Assembly (NCBI GenBank): GCA_947650875.1
Contig: CANSXE010000010.1
Span: 1 to 41,758 of the forward strand
Origin: an uncultured Bacillota bacterium
Lineage (GTDB): Bacteria; Bacillota; Clostridia; Oscillospirales; Oscillospiraceae
Direction of reading: 5' to 3'
DNA: 41,758 bases
Below are positions 6,529 through 14,761 of the stretch, one piece after another (the first letter of the stretch is position 1; every line of letters starts with the position of its first letter). The notes below the pieces were generated by a model. That model searched no databases. It was not told where the DNA came from and was given only the letters and a program-made list of their open reading frames with translations. The position numbers and the translations under genes are program-made.

Positions 6529-7559
6529 ATACCTTAAAGGAGTTGTGCCGCCTCAACGGTGTGTCCGGCGACGAGGACGAGGTGCGCCGGTATATCACCG
6601 CGAAAGCGGTGAAACACGCCGACCACCTCCATGCCGACGCCATCGGCAACCTGATTGTCTTCAAAAAGGGGAAACAGTCCACCGGGAACAAGCTGATGCT
6701 GGCCGCCCACATGGACGAGGTGGGGGTTATCATTACCCGTATCACTGACGACGGCTTTCTCAAATTTGACTTCGTGGGTGGGGTGGACCGGAGAGTTGCC
6801 ATCGGCAAACCGGTGGTCATCGGGGAGAAGAAGGTCCCCGGGGTGATCGGCCTGAAGGCCGTCCACCTGGTGAGCCGGGAGGAACGGAAGAAGGCCCCCA
6901 AGACAGAATCCCTCTATATTGACATCGGGGCCAAGGATAAGGAGTCCGCTGAAAAGCTGGTGGAGCTGGGGGACTACGGCGCCTTCGTCTGCCAGCCGGA
7001 GGAATTTGGCGACGGCCTGTTTAAGGCCCGGGCCATCGACGACCGGGTGGGCTGTGCAATTATGCTCAAGCTGCTGGAGGAGGACCTGCCTCTGGACGTG
7101 ACCTTTGCCTTCACCGCCCAGGAGGAGGTGGGCACCCGGGGGGCCTTCGGGGCGGCCTTCTCCGTCACCCCGGAGATTGCCCTGGTGCTGGAGACCACCA
7201 CCGCCGCCGACCTGCCCGGCGTGGAGAACCACCGCCGGGTGTGCGCCCCCGGCAAGGGGCCGGTGATCTCCTATATGGACGGCTCTACCATCTACGACCG
7301 GGAACTTTTTGAGACCCTGCGTCGTCTATCAGAAGAGAATGGGATTCCCTGGCAGACCAAGGAGTATATCGCTGGGGGCAACGACGCCCGCACCATCCAG
7401 CGCACCAAGGCGGGGGTGAGGGTGGCCGCCCTGTCCGCCGCCGTGCGGTATCTCCACGCACCTGCCAGCGTGGGCAGTATCGCGGATTTTGAAAATATGC
7501 TCAAGCTCACCCGGCTGTTCCTGGCCGAGATGGCCCAGCGGCTGGACGAGGGGGAATAA
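6522..7559 (+). CDS. M42-family aminopeptidase, second of three
   Basis: A 345-residue M42 metallo-aminopeptidase. Metal and catalytic residues: H63/D65 (AAHMDEVG), D173/D174 (AIDDRVG), E201/E202 (QEEVGTRGA) and H312 (RYLHAPAS). The ligand that is Asp in the flanking copies is E224 here (LVLETTTAAD), a variant I recall from some family members. GAGAGGAGGAAG in the end of the preceding gene supplies the ribosome site, and the ATG overlaps that gene's stop region. It probably works with the two neighbours in peptide scavenging, each with a different residue preference. Length equals the first copy, but sequence identity is modest, so this is an old duplication, not a recent one. Confidence 0.9.
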   Translation: MLNTLKELCRLNGVSGDEDEVRRYITAKAVKHADHLHADAIGNLIVFKKGKQSTGNKLMLAAHMDEVGVIITRITDDGFLKFDFVGGVDRRVAIGKPVVIGEKKVPGVIGLKAVHLVSREERKKAPKTESLYIDIGAKDKESAEKLVELGDYGAFVCQPEEFGDGLFKARAIDDRVGCAIMLKLLEEDLPLDVTFAFTAQEEVGTRGAFGAAFSVTPEIALVLETTTAADLPGVENHRRVCAPGKGPVISYMDGSTIYDRELFETLRRLSEENGIPWQTKEYIAGGNDARTIQRTKAGVRVAALSAAVRYLHAPASVGSIADFENMLKLTRLFLAEMAQRLDEGE

Positions 7560-7561
7560 TT

Positions 7562-7945
7562 TTGGACAGACAGACTGCGGAGCAAAAAGCGATTGAAATT
7601 CTGAAACAGGTAGTGGACGCCCTGGCGGAAAAGCGGTATGAGGACATCCCTAAGCTGGCGGAGATGGAGCATTGGACCCCTGAGATGCTACGGGACCATG
7701 TGGCGGAGCATCTCCAGCTGTGCGGGTTGTCCCGGATGGACGGCTGGACCGAGGAGCGGGCGGCCAGCCCCACAAATCCCCGCTATCAACAGCTGAATTT
7801 CTACCACTTCAACAACGGCAGCGGTCTTGCTGTGGACTACGACCTGACCTCAGACGGCGAACGGAACGACCTGACCCTGCAAATGGAATTTCTCTATGAG
7901 GGCGGGGGCCTGCGGCCCGTCCTCCTGGATTTGCATGTGATGTAA
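7562..7945 (+). CDS. Small conserved-looking protein within the peptidase cluster
   Basis: A 127-residue soluble acidic protein of unknown function. It starts with TTG at 7562, two bases after the preceding stop, with GAGGGGG overlapping the end of that gene. The N-terminal half is helical (AIEILKQVVDALAEKRYEDIPKLAE); the C-terminal half looks like beta strands (NFYHFNNGSGLAVDYDLTS, LTLQMEFLYEGG). This layout recalls small DUF proteins related to NTF2/immunity-like folds, possibly DUF7668, but I am not sure. Its place between two M42 genes, with tight spacing, suggests co-expression with the peptidases rather than a catalytic role of its own. There is no signal peptide or membrane segment. 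Confidence 0.75.
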   Translation: MDRQTAEQKAIEILKQVVDALAEKRYEDIPKLAEMEHWTPEMLRDHVAEHLQLCGLSRMDGWTEERAASPTNPRYQQLNFYHFNNGSGLAVDYDLTSDGERNDLTLQMEFLYEGGGLRPVLLDLHVM

Positions 7946-7964
7946 GCAGAGCAAGGAGGAAATG

Positions 7965-8951
7965 ATGGAACTGATTGAAATTTTAGAGACCCTGAACCAG
8001 ACCCACGGCCCCTCCGGGGACGAGGGGGGCGTCCGGGCGAAAATCGAGGAGCTGGCCCGGCCCTTTGCCGACGAGGTGATTACCGACACCCTGGGCAACC
8101 TGATTGTCCACAAAAAGGGGCCCGGCCCCCGGGTGATGTTCGCCGCACACATGGACAGCATCGGCTTCATTGTCACCCACATCGAGAAGGAGGGCTTCCT
8201 CCGGGTGGGCCGGCTGGGGGGCATTTCCCCCAAAGAGGCGGCCTACACTCCGGTCCAATTCAAAAACGGCGTCCGGGGGGTGTTCGTCCCTGAGGAGAAG
8301 GCCGACTTCGGCAAGCTGAAGCTGGACGAGTGCTTTCTCGACATCGGGGCGGAAAACGAGGAGGTGGCGAAGAAGCTGGTCCAGGTGGGGGACACCTGCG
8401 TCTACGACGGGTCCGTCCGGGTTCAGGGGAGCCGGGTAACCGCCCCCTATCTGGACGACCGCATCGCCTGCGCCGTACTGCTGTGCGCCCTGGAGCGGAT
8501 GGAAAAGCCCGCCTGCGACCTGTACATGGTCTTCACCGTCCAGGAGGAGGTGGGCCTGCGGGGGGCGCGCACCGCCGCCTGGTGGGCGGAGCCCGATGTG
8601 GGCATCGCCGTGGACGTCACCGACGTGGACGACACCCCCAGCTCGGAGAAGGGCGGCACCACCCGCCTGGGCAAGGGGGCGGCCGTCAAGGTGATGGACT
8701 CCTCAGTGATCTGCCACCCGGAGGTGGTGGCCCGGCTGGAGGAGCTGGCCAAAGGGGAGGACATCCCCGTTCAGCGGGACATCCTGCGGGCGGGGGGCAC
8801 CGACGCGGGAGCCATCCATACCGCGCGGTTTGGGGTAAAAACCGGGGGAATTTCCATCCCCTGCCGGTATGTCCACACCCCGGCGGAGACCGCCGACCTG
8901 GAGGATGTACAGGCCTGCGTGGCCCTGACAGTAGCTTTTGCCCAGCAATAA
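7965..8951 (+). CDS. M42-family aminopeptidase, third of three
   Basis: A 328-residue M42 metallo-aminopeptidase. H62/D64 (AAHMDSIG), D164/D165 (YLDDRIA), E194/E195 (QEEVGLRGA), D217 (IAVDVTDVDD) and H304 (RYVHTPAET) form the expected two-metal active site. I chose the second of two tandem ATGs (7965) because AAGGAGG lies 5 bases before it and only 2 bases before the first. It is slightly shorter than the other two copies and has the canonical EEVGLRGA motif. It is the last gene of the cluster, and the next gene has its own promoter. Substrates are unknown; clustering of three paralogues suggests complementary residue preference. Confidence 0.9.
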   Translation: MELIEILETLNQTHGPSGDEGGVRAKIEELARPFADEVITDTLGNLIVHKKGPGPRVMFAAHMDSIGFIVTHIEKEGFLRVGRLGGISPKEAAYTPVQFKNGVRGVFVPEEKADFGKLKLDECFLDIGAENEEVAKKLVQVGDTCVYDGSVRVQGSRVTAPYLDDRIACAVLLCALERMEKPACDLYMVFTVQEEVGLRGARTAAWWAEPDVGIAVDVTDVDDTPSSEKGGTTRLGKGAAVKVMDSSVICHPEVVARLEELAKGEDIPVQRDILRAGGTDAGAIHTARFGVKTGGISIPCRYVHTPAETADLEDVQACVALTVAFAQQ

Positions 8952-8995
8952 AAAAGACTGCTTTTGAAATTTGGATACTTTTCCCGATTTTTGTC

Positions 8996-9024
8996 TTGCA
9001 AAAAATCGAGCTGTCTGGTACAAT
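8996..9024 (+). promoter_or_regulatory. Sigma-A promoter (extended -10) for the membrane protein gene
   Basis: TTGCAA (8996-9001), 17 bases, TACAAT (9019-9024), with TGG directly before the -10. Confidence 0.7.
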
Positions 9025-9104
9025 AATAAAATGTCCGAATATTTTGGCATGACTGTAATACTCAATCGGGCCATGGCGGCCCGCGGCAAGGAGAATGAAC
9101 GCAC

Positions 9105-9887
9105 ATGGATAAGAAACAGAGAGAAGCACAGGAGGCGCGCCGCCGGCAGGAAGACATCGCGCTGCAGAGGGGACTGCTGTGGGTGGCAGGAGCCGTTGCG
9201 TTAGAAGCCCTTCTGGTGCTTATCAACCGCTTCTATTTTCACGCTAGCCTGGATCCTGCGGCCAATGAGGTCAATATCTATCTCGCCCTTCACGAGGTAT
9301 TCCCCCTTCTGCGTATGGCGCTGCCCGTAGCTGCGGTGCTGGGCCTGCTGTGGATGGTCTGGATGCTGAAGCAGAAAAAGAAATATGGACTGCCCCTGGT
9401 TGTAACCATCGCCCTGGCCGCGCTTACGGTGTGTGTCCATGTAATCGTCAAGTTTGAGACAGCCGGTATGTCTATGCTGTATTGGCTGGTGATCGCCTGG
9501 GCAGTGCTGGCAATGGTGTTTTATATCTACCAGCGGGAGTTTTTCCTGGGTGCTTCCGCCTGCGGCATGTCGGTGCTGGGGCTGTGGTTTGCCCGTTACG
9601 GCGCTGCCGGCCGGATGGAGGGCGCTCTGATTTCCGCCGCCATTGTGGTGGTAAGCGCAGCGGCCCTGTGGATGAAAAAGAACGACGGCGCCCTGCCCGG
9701 AAAAGAGCCTGTTCAGTTCCTTCCCAAAAAAACCAACTATGCTGTCCTGCTGGTCACCTGCCTGGTCAGCCTGGCGGCTGTGGTTGTGTCCATGCTGGCA
9801 GGGGATACGGTAGCCTACTACCTGATGTTTGTGATGGTGGCGTGGCTGTTTGCCTTGTTTGTGTACTATACCGTAAAGCTGATGTAA
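9105..9887 (+). CDS. Multi-pass membrane protein of unknown function
   Basis: A 260-residue integral membrane protein. A charged cytoplasmic N-terminus (MDKKQREAQEARRRQ) precedes about seven hydrophobic segments near residues 24-42, 63-88, 95-113, 122-142, 147-163, 174-190 and 212-258. No enzyme or transporter motif is visible. The ATG at 9105 follows AAGGAGA at a rather long spacing of 10 bases; an upstream ATG at 9095 runs into a stop after five codons. The gene is monocistronic, with an extended -10 promoter and a strong terminator. Function unknown. Confidence 0.82.
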   Translation: MDKKQREAQEARRRQEDIALQRGLLWVAGAVALEALLVLINRFYFHASLDPAANEVNIYLALHEVFPLLRMALPVAAVLGLLWMVWMLKQKKKYGLPLVVTIALAALTVCVHVIVKFETAGMSMLYWLVIAWAVLAMVFYIYQREFFLGASACGMSVLGLWFARYGAAGRMEGALISAAIVVVSAAALWMKKNDGALPGKEPVQFLPKKTNYAVLLVTCLVSLAAVVVSMLAGDTVAYYLMFVMVAWLFALFVYYTVKLM

Positions 9888-9892
9888 GCAGG

Positions 9893-9927
9893 AAAGTCTC
9901 TCCGCCGGTTGGGTGGAGAGACTTTTT
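9893..9927 (+). terminator. Intrinsic terminator of the membrane protein gene
   Basis: AAAGTCTCTCC (9893-9903) pairs perfectly with GGAGAGACTTT (9915-9925), followed by further T residues. Confidence 0.85.
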
Positions 9928-9962
9928 GCGTGTGTCCCCCGTCTCCGGCGGGGAACACACGC
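9928..9962. repeat. Second hairpin abutting the terminator
   Basis: GCGTGTGT (9928-9935) pairs with ACACACGC (9955-9962), continued inward by CCCCG/CGGGG after one mismatch. The flanking TTTTT (9923-9927) can also pair with AAAAA (9963-9967), which would consume the U run of the first terminator. The two structures therefore compete or act in tandem. Confidence 0.55.
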
Positions 9963-10002
9963 AAAAAATTTTTCCAGGCAGTCCTCTTTTTCGACAAGAC
10001 AG

Positions 10003-10031
10003 GTGACAAAACGACGACAATGTGGTATAGT
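10003..10031 (+). promoter_or_regulatory. Promoter for the glycosyltransferase operon
   Basis: GTGACA (10003-10008), 17 bases, TATAGT (10026-10031) with TGTGG before the -10 (extended -10). Leader about 75 bases. Confidence 0.6.
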
Positions 10032-10109
10032 CAACATGTTTGGAAGAAAAGAAGGCTGCTTTCTCCGCCCCATCGGAGGAGAAACAGGCTGAGAGGGGGA
10101 GCGGAGCGT

Positions 10110-11225
10110 ATGGAGGACAAGGAGATCAGAGGTCCGGCGGCGGTGGTTCCGTCTCTGAACCCGGACCGGCGGCTGAAATCGACGGTGGAGGGCCTTTTGG
10201 AGACGGGCTTTACCGACGTTATCCTGGTCAACGACGGCAGTACGCCGGAGACATTGCCGTATTTTCAGGAGCTGAACAGGCTGCCCCAGGTCACGCTGCT
10301 GACCCATTCGGTAAACCGGGGCAAGGGAGCGGCGATGAAGACCGCCTTCTCCTGGCTGCTGGAGCACTGCCCCGACTGCCCCGGCGTGGTAACGGTGGAC
10401 GGCGACGGCCAGCACCACCCGGAGGATGCTCTGGCCTGTGCCCGCCGGATGCTGGAGCGGGAGGAGGTGGTCCTGGGCTGCCGGGACTTCTCCAGGCCTG
10501 AGGTGCCCCCCCGGTCCCGCATGGGCAACCGGATCACCCGGGGGGTATTCAAGGTGTTCTGCGGTATGACCATCTCTGACACCCAGACCGGCCTGCGGGC
10601 CATCCCCCGCCGGTATCTGGAGGAGCTCACCGCCGTGGCCGGAGACCGCTATGAGTATGAGACCAATATGCTGCTGGCCATGAAGGACCGGCACATCCCA
10701 TGGGGCGAGACGCCCATCCGCACCATCTATCTGGAGGAGAACAGAAGCTCCCATTTTCATGCGGTGCGGGATTCCTGGCGGATCTATAAGCTGATTCTGG
10801 CCCACTTTTTCCGCTACACCCTCAGCTCGCTGGCCAGCGCCGTGGCGGATACGGGGCTGTTTGGCCTGCTGTCCGCCCTGCTGGCGGGGCTGCTCGCCGG
10901 GACGGCCCTCACCGCCGCCGCCACAGCGGGGGCCCGGATGCTGTCCTCCCTGCTGAATTTTTCTTTGAACCGGTGGGTGGTCTTTCAGAGCAGAGGCCCC
11001 CTGGGCCGCTCCCTGGCCCGGTACTACGCCCTGGCCCTCCCCCTGCTGCTGGCCCAGTTTTTGCTGACTGAGGGCGTGTTTCGGGCGGCCCATATCGCTG
11101 ACCGGCAGACAATCCTCCGGACCGTGATCTATGCCGTGGTTATGACTGTCCTCTTTGTGGGCAGCTATGTTATCCAGCACCGGTGGGTGTTTGGAGATCA
11201 AGAGGAAAGGAAGAGACACAAATGA
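10110..11225 (+). CDS. GT2 glycosyltransferase fused to a GtrA-like membrane domain
   Basis: A 371-residue protein. Residues 1-225 form a family 2 glycosyltransferase of the dolichyl-phosphate mannosyltransferase/polyprenyl-glycosyltransferase type: VILVNDGS at 38-44, the HSVNRGKGAAMKTA loop, and the metal-binding DxD at D97/D99 in TVDGDGQHHPED. Residues about 232-365 hold four membrane segments of the GtrA type (YTLSSLASAVADTGLF, LLNFSLNRWVVFQS, C-terminal IQHRWVFGD), suggesting transfer of a sugar to undecaprenyl phosphate and its flipping for surface decoration. The start at 10110 follows a GA-rich ribosome region (GAGAGGGGGAG); an in-frame GTG at 9909 lies in the upstream terminator. The stop overlaps the next gene (ATGA), so the two are coupled. 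Confidence 0.88.
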   Translation: MEDKEIRGPAAVVPSLNPDRRLKSTVEGLLETGFTDVILVNDGSTPETLPYFQELNRLPQVTLLTHSVNRGKGAAMKTAFSWLLEHCPDCPGVVTVDGDGQHHPEDALACARRMLEREEVVLGCRDFSRPEVPPRSRMGNRITRGVFKVFCGMTISDTQTGLRAIPRRYLEELTAVAGDRYEYETNMLLAMKDRHIPWGETPIRTIYLEENRSSHFHAVRDSWRIYKLILAHFFRYTLSSLASAVADTGLFGLLSALLAGLLAGTALTAAATAGARMLSSLLNFSLNRWVVFQSRGPLGRSLARYYALALPLLLAQFLLTEGVFRAAHIADRQTILRTVIYAVVMTVLFVGSYVIQHRWVFGDQEERKRHK

Positions 11226-12319
11226 GCGACGGAAATCGAGCGGGGGGTCAACAGGCGGCCCCCGGAAAGGCCCGGCGGGCACTGCGGTATATTCTGCGGA
11301 TACTGCTGGCTGTTTTGTCCACGGCGGCGGTGCTGGTGGCTGGGCTGTGCCTGATTATGGACGAGGTATTCAACGGCCCCTCTGAGACAGCCCGAAACCG
11401 GCTGACCATGTCCCTGTTGGAAGCCAGCGCCACCAAGTGGGTGCCCGCTGTCTTTGTGGGAGGGGATACCGTGGAGCAGATCAGGGCCAAGGTGGCGGCG
11501 GACCTGCCCGAGGGTCTGTCTGACCCCACCCAGGTGGTGGTTCGCGCCGACAGCCCCCTGAGCAGCGACGAGTGGAGCGAATACCCCGACGGTCTGCGGG
11601 TGGAGGAGGTCCACGGCGACACCTATAACGCCTATGTGATGCTCATCCAGGACCCCTCCCGGGTCTATCTGGCGTCCTCCTCCCAGCGCTATGCCAGGAG
11701 CAAGCCGGGCACCCGGATCACCCACCAGATTGAGACGGAGGGGGCGGCGGCGGCCATCAACGGCGGCGCCTTCTTCGACAACGGCACCATCAGCCCGGAG
11801 GTGGGCAGCGTCCCCTGCGGCCTGGTGGTCTCTCAGGGGGAGATTCTCTGGAATGACGGCAGCTCCTACTACGGTTTTGTCGGCTTTAATGAGGACGACA
11901 TCCTGGTGGTCTCCAAAACCATGTCCGCCCAAGAGGCCAAAGAGGCCCGCATCCGGGACGGCTGCTGCTACGGGCCGGTGCTGATTATGAACAGCGCCGT
12001 CAACGAGGAGGCCTACAACACCAACTCGGGCTACAACCCCCGCACCGCCATCGGCCAGCGGGCAGACGGAACGGTGGTTCTGCTGTGCATCGACGGCAGG
12101 CAGGCGGGCAGTCTGGGCGCCACCTACGCCGACATCATCGACGTGATGGTGGAGTACGGCGCGGTGAATGCCTGTAATCTGGACGGCGGCTCCTCCACCG
12201 TGATGCTCCTGCGGGACGAAAACGGCGAAGTGCAGACGGTAAACAATGTCTCCCTCCTCCAGGAGGAGCCCCGGCGGATGCCCACCTTCTTTATGGTGCG
12301 GCCCCAGGATGGGGAGTAA
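11222..12319 (+). CDS. Membrane-anchored phosphodiester glycosidase (NAGPA domain)
   Basis: A 365-residue protein with a cytoplasmic N-terminus, one membrane segment (about 22-46) and an extracellular C-terminal domain of the NAGPA / phosphodiester glycosidase family (about 165-360). Signature pieces are INGGAFFD (179-186), YNPRTAIGQRADG (271-283), LLCIDGR (287-293) and NLDGGSSTVML (319-329). The family cleaves sugars linked through phosphodiesters. Next to a glycosyltransferase this suggests trimming or remodelling of a phospho-sugar surface polymer such as teichoic-acid-like material. The ATG at 11222 overlaps the previous stop by four bases, with AGAGGAAAGGAAGAG upstream. The substrate is inferred from family and context. 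Confidence 0.88.
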   Translation: MSDGNRAGGQQAAPGKARRALRYILRILLAVLSTAAVLVAGLCLIMDEVFNGPSETARNRLTMSLLEASATKWVPAVFVGGDTVEQIRAKVAADLPEGLSDPTQVVVRADSPLSSDEWSEYPDGLRVEEVHGDTYNAYVMLIQDPSRVYLASSSQRYARSKPGTRITHQIETEGAAAAINGGAFFDNGTISPEVGSVPCGLVVSQGEILWNDGSSYYGFVGFNEDDILVVSKTMSAQEAKEARIRDGCCYGPVLIMNSAVNEEAYNTNSGYNPRTAIGQRADGTVVLLCIDGRQAGSLGATYADIIDVMVEYGAVNACNLDGGSSTVMLLRDENGEVQTVNNVSLLQEEPRRMPTFFMVRPQDGE

Positions 12320-12331
12320 GGAGCGCGCGTA

Positions 12332-13642
12332 ATGGAAAAGAAAAAAATCAGCCTGTTTTATATCATTCTGCCAGTCTTTCTGCTTCTGCTGCTGGCGGTG
12401 TTCCTCTTTATCCGCTTTGCCGTGCTGCGGCCCTGGCTTGTCCGCTTTGAGTCCTCCCAGCCCAAGCATGCCAGTCAGGAGGTCTTTGCCGAGCTGTTTT
12501 CCCCGGCGGACTGGAACAAAATCTATGATTTGGCCGGCCTGGAGGAGGACCGGGAGCGCTTTATCCAGGCGATGGAGGAGATGACCGGAGAGCAGACCCT
12601 CTCAATGGTAGAGACCTCCGCCGGACTGTCGGGAGACCGGCGCTACATTGTGAAGGCGGGAACGGACAACCTGGCCGTCTTTACCCTGGTCAGCGAGGAG
12701 CAGGACGGGCAGGTTAGCTGGAAGCTGGGCGGACTGGAGCTGCTGATGGGCCGAACCCCCGACGTTGTGCTGGTTCGGACGCTGGCCGGCCAGCGGGTGC
12801 TGGTGGACGGCGCGGAGCTGGGAGAGAGCTGCCAGGTCCAGACCACCGAGACGGCGGCGGAGCGCTATCTCCCAGAGGGCGTTCACGGCCGGCGGACCAT
12901 TTTGTGGCAGTCCCAGGGGAACGATGTGACCGTGCTGGACGAGAAGGGCAGTGAGGTCCCTCTTGCCCTTGATACAGACAGCGGCTGCTTTCTTGTGGAG
13001 GAGCCGGACGAGACGCCCACCCAGGAGGAGCGGGACGCCCTCATCGGCGCGGCGGAGGTCTATGCCAGGTATATGATCCGGGCCGCCAACTCTGCCCAGC
13101 TGCAAAAATACTTTGACAGCGACAGCGCTATCTACCAGACCATCCGCTCCAGCGAAATCTGGATTAAAACTACCTCCGGCCACTCCTTCTCCGACGAGAC
13201 GGTGGAGGAGTTCTACCGCTACGGGGAGGACATGTTCTCCGCCCGGGTGTCTATGCACATGGACGTGAAGCGGGGCAACGGCACCACCAAGGGCTACGAG
13301 GTGGACAGCACCCTGTTTTTCCACCGGAAAAACGGGGCCTGGCGGGCCTTTGAGATGACCAATATGGACGTGCAGGAGGAGCTGGTCCACACCCGCCTGG
13401 TCTTTATGGACGGGGAGAAGGAGCTGGGGAACATGTTTGTCTCCTCTCAGGACCACAGCTTTACGCCCCCCGCCGTCCCCGACCGGCCGGGAGAGCGCTT
13501 CGCCGGCTGGGCGGTCAGAAGCCTGGAGGGGAACAATGTCACTATGACGGTACAGTTCCAGCCCGGTGAGGACGGCACAGTCACCCTGCCTGCGGGATAT
13601 GAGCTGGAGCCCATGACCCTGTATGCCGTCTTTGAGCAATAA
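12332..13642 (+). CDS. Membrane-anchored surface protein with a C-terminal repeat-like domain
   Basis: A 436-residue protein with one N-terminal membrane anchor (about 8-30) and a large extracytoplasmic region. Residues about 225-355 (SAQLQKYFDSDSAIYQTI and the FFHRKNGAWRAFEM strand) look like an NTF2-like or SnoaL-type fold. The last 75 residues (LVFMDGEKELGNMF, PPAVPDRPGERFAGWAV, MTLYAVFEQ) match the pattern of InlB B-repeat / Listeria-Bacteroides repeats found on surface proteins. The ATG at 12332 follows AAGGAG 12 bases after the preceding stop, so it is the third gene of the surface operon, which then ends at a strong terminator. The biochemical role is unknown; an envelope-associated partner of the two enzymes is inferred. 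Confidence 0.8.
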   Translation: MEKKKISLFYIILPVFLLLLLAVFLFIRFAVLRPWLVRFESSQPKHASQEVFAELFSPADWNKIYDLAGLEEDRERFIQAMEEMTGEQTLSMVETSAGLSGDRRYIVKAGTDNLAVFTLVSEEQDGQVSWKLGGLELLMGRTPDVVLVRTLAGQRVLVDGAELGESCQVQTTETAAERYLPEGVHGRRTILWQSQGNDVTVLDEKGSEVPLALDTDSGCFLVEEPDETPTQEERDALIGAAEVYARYMIRAANSAQLQKYFDSDSAIYQTIRSSEIWIKTTSGHSFSDETVEEFYRYGEDMFSARVSMHMDVKRGNGTTKGYEVDSTLFFHRKNGAWRAFEMTNMDVQEELVHTRLVFMDGEKELGNMFVSSQDHSFTPPAVPDRPGERFAGWAVRSLEGNNVTMTVQFQPGEDGTVTLPAGYELEPMTLYAVFEQ

Positions 13643-13649
13643 TTGTGAT

Positions 13650-13685
13650 AAACGTGAGCGGTCCTCCGGGGCCGCTCACGTTTTT
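13650..13685 (+). terminator. Terminator of the surface operon
   Basis: AAACGTGAGCGG (13650-13661) pairs with CCGCTCACGTTT (13672-13683), extended by CC/GG in the loop and followed by T residues. Confidence 0.85.
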
Positions 13686-13765
13686 GCGCATAATCGGGAA
13701 AAAATCCGCCACAATGAAGATAGCGTGGTCTGAGGACCGGATATCTTAAAAGGAGGGGGATATTT

Positions 13766-14713
13766 ATGGCCATCAATTACAGAAAGGCGGCCGTCATCGG
13801 CTGCGGCTTTGTGGGGGCGTCCATCGCCTTCCGGTTTTTACAGCAGGGGCTGTTTTCCCACCTAGTGCTGGTGGACGCCAACCGGGAGAAGGCGGAGGGG
13901 GAAGCCATAGACCTGAGCGACGGCCTGCCCTACGGCGCGGCCATGGACATCACCGCCGGGGGCTACGACGACATCACCGACTGCGGCCTGGTGGTGATTA
14001 CCGCCGGGGTGAACCAGAAGCCGGACGAGACACGGCTCCAGCTCATCGAGCGCAACGCCGCCATTATGAAAAGCATCATCGGGGAGATTACCGCCCGGCC
14101 CTTCGAGGGGATTTTGCTGATTGTGTCCAACCCGGTGGACGTGCTCACCCACGTGGCCCGGGAGCTGTCGGGCTACCCCCGGGAGCGGGTGATTGGCTCG
14201 GGCACCGTGCTGGACACCGGCCGACTGAAGCAGCTGCTGGGGGCGGAGCTGGGGGTGGACAGCCGCAACGTCCACGCCTTCATCGTGGGGGAGCACGGGG
14301 ACAGCGAGCTGCCGGTGTGGAGCGGGGCCAACGTGTCCGGCCTGGGGCTGGACGACTTCTGCCGCCTGCGGGGGCTGGAGCTCCACCCGCCCGTCCGGGA
14401 GCGCATCTACCGGGAGATTCGGGACAGCGCCAACGAGATTATCAAGCGCAAGGGGGCCACCTACTACGGCATCGCCATGGCGGTGGGCCGCATCGCCGCC
14501 TGCATCGTGCGGGACGAGCACGCCATACTGCCCATCTCAGTGGCGCTGGAGGGGGAGTACGGCCTGGACCGTCTCGCCCTGAGCATCCCCTCCATTGTGG
14601 GGAAAAACGGGCTGGAGAAGGTGCTGGAGATACCCCTGGACCGGACGGAGCGGGCAGCGCTGGACAACTCCGCCGGGCAGCTGAGGGAGGTCATCTCCGG
14701 GCTGAAGCTGTAA
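13766..14713 (+). CDS. ldh: L-lactate dehydrogenase
   Basis: A 315-residue cytoplasmic NAD-dependent dehydrogenase interconverting pyruvate and L-lactate. The Rossmann motif is GCGFVGAS (12-19). Q84 in AGVNQKPDETR is the residue that marks lactate over malate specificity in this superfamily (malate enzymes have Arg), and R90 closes over the substrate. D150 and R153 (LDTGRL) and the catalytic H178 in GEHGDSELPVW are present. The ATG at 13766 follows AAAGGAGGGGG. No strong promoter was found in the 80 bases after the upstream terminator. The gene stands alone, converging with phosphofructokinase on a shared terminator. Malate dehydrogenase is the alternative, but Q84 argues against it. Confidence 0.9.
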   Translation: MAINYRKAAVIGCGFVGASIAFRFLQQGLFSHLVLVDANREKAEGEAIDLSDGLPYGAAMDITAGGYDDITDCGLVVITAGVNQKPDETRLQLIERNAAIMKSIIGEITARPFEGILLIVSNPVDVLTHVARELSGYPRERVIGSGTVLDTGRLKQLLGAELGVDSRNVHAFIVGEHGDSELPVWSGANVSGLGLDDFCRLRGLELHPPVRERIYREIRDSANEIIKRKGATYYGIAMAVGRIAACIVRDEHAILPISVALEGEYGLDRLALSIPSIVGKNGLEKVLEIPLDRTERAALDNSAGQLREVISGLKL

Positions 14714-14758
14714 AAAAGGGCCGTCCGTCTCAGGCTTTGAGGCGGGCGGTCCTTTTTT
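14712..14758. terminator. Bidirectional terminator between ldh and phosphofructokinase
   Basis: AAAAAAGGGCCGTCCGTCTC (14712-14731) pairs with the arm at 14739-14758, using several G-U pairs, flanked by A6 and T6. It serves both converging genes. Confidence 0.85.
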
Positions 14759-14761
14759 GGT

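Noticed and set aside
9201-11282. 693-codon minus-strand frame across two plus-strand genes and their terminator
   Set aside because: It crosses a strong terminator, a promoter and the start of the glycosyltransferase gene, and its translation is low complexity.
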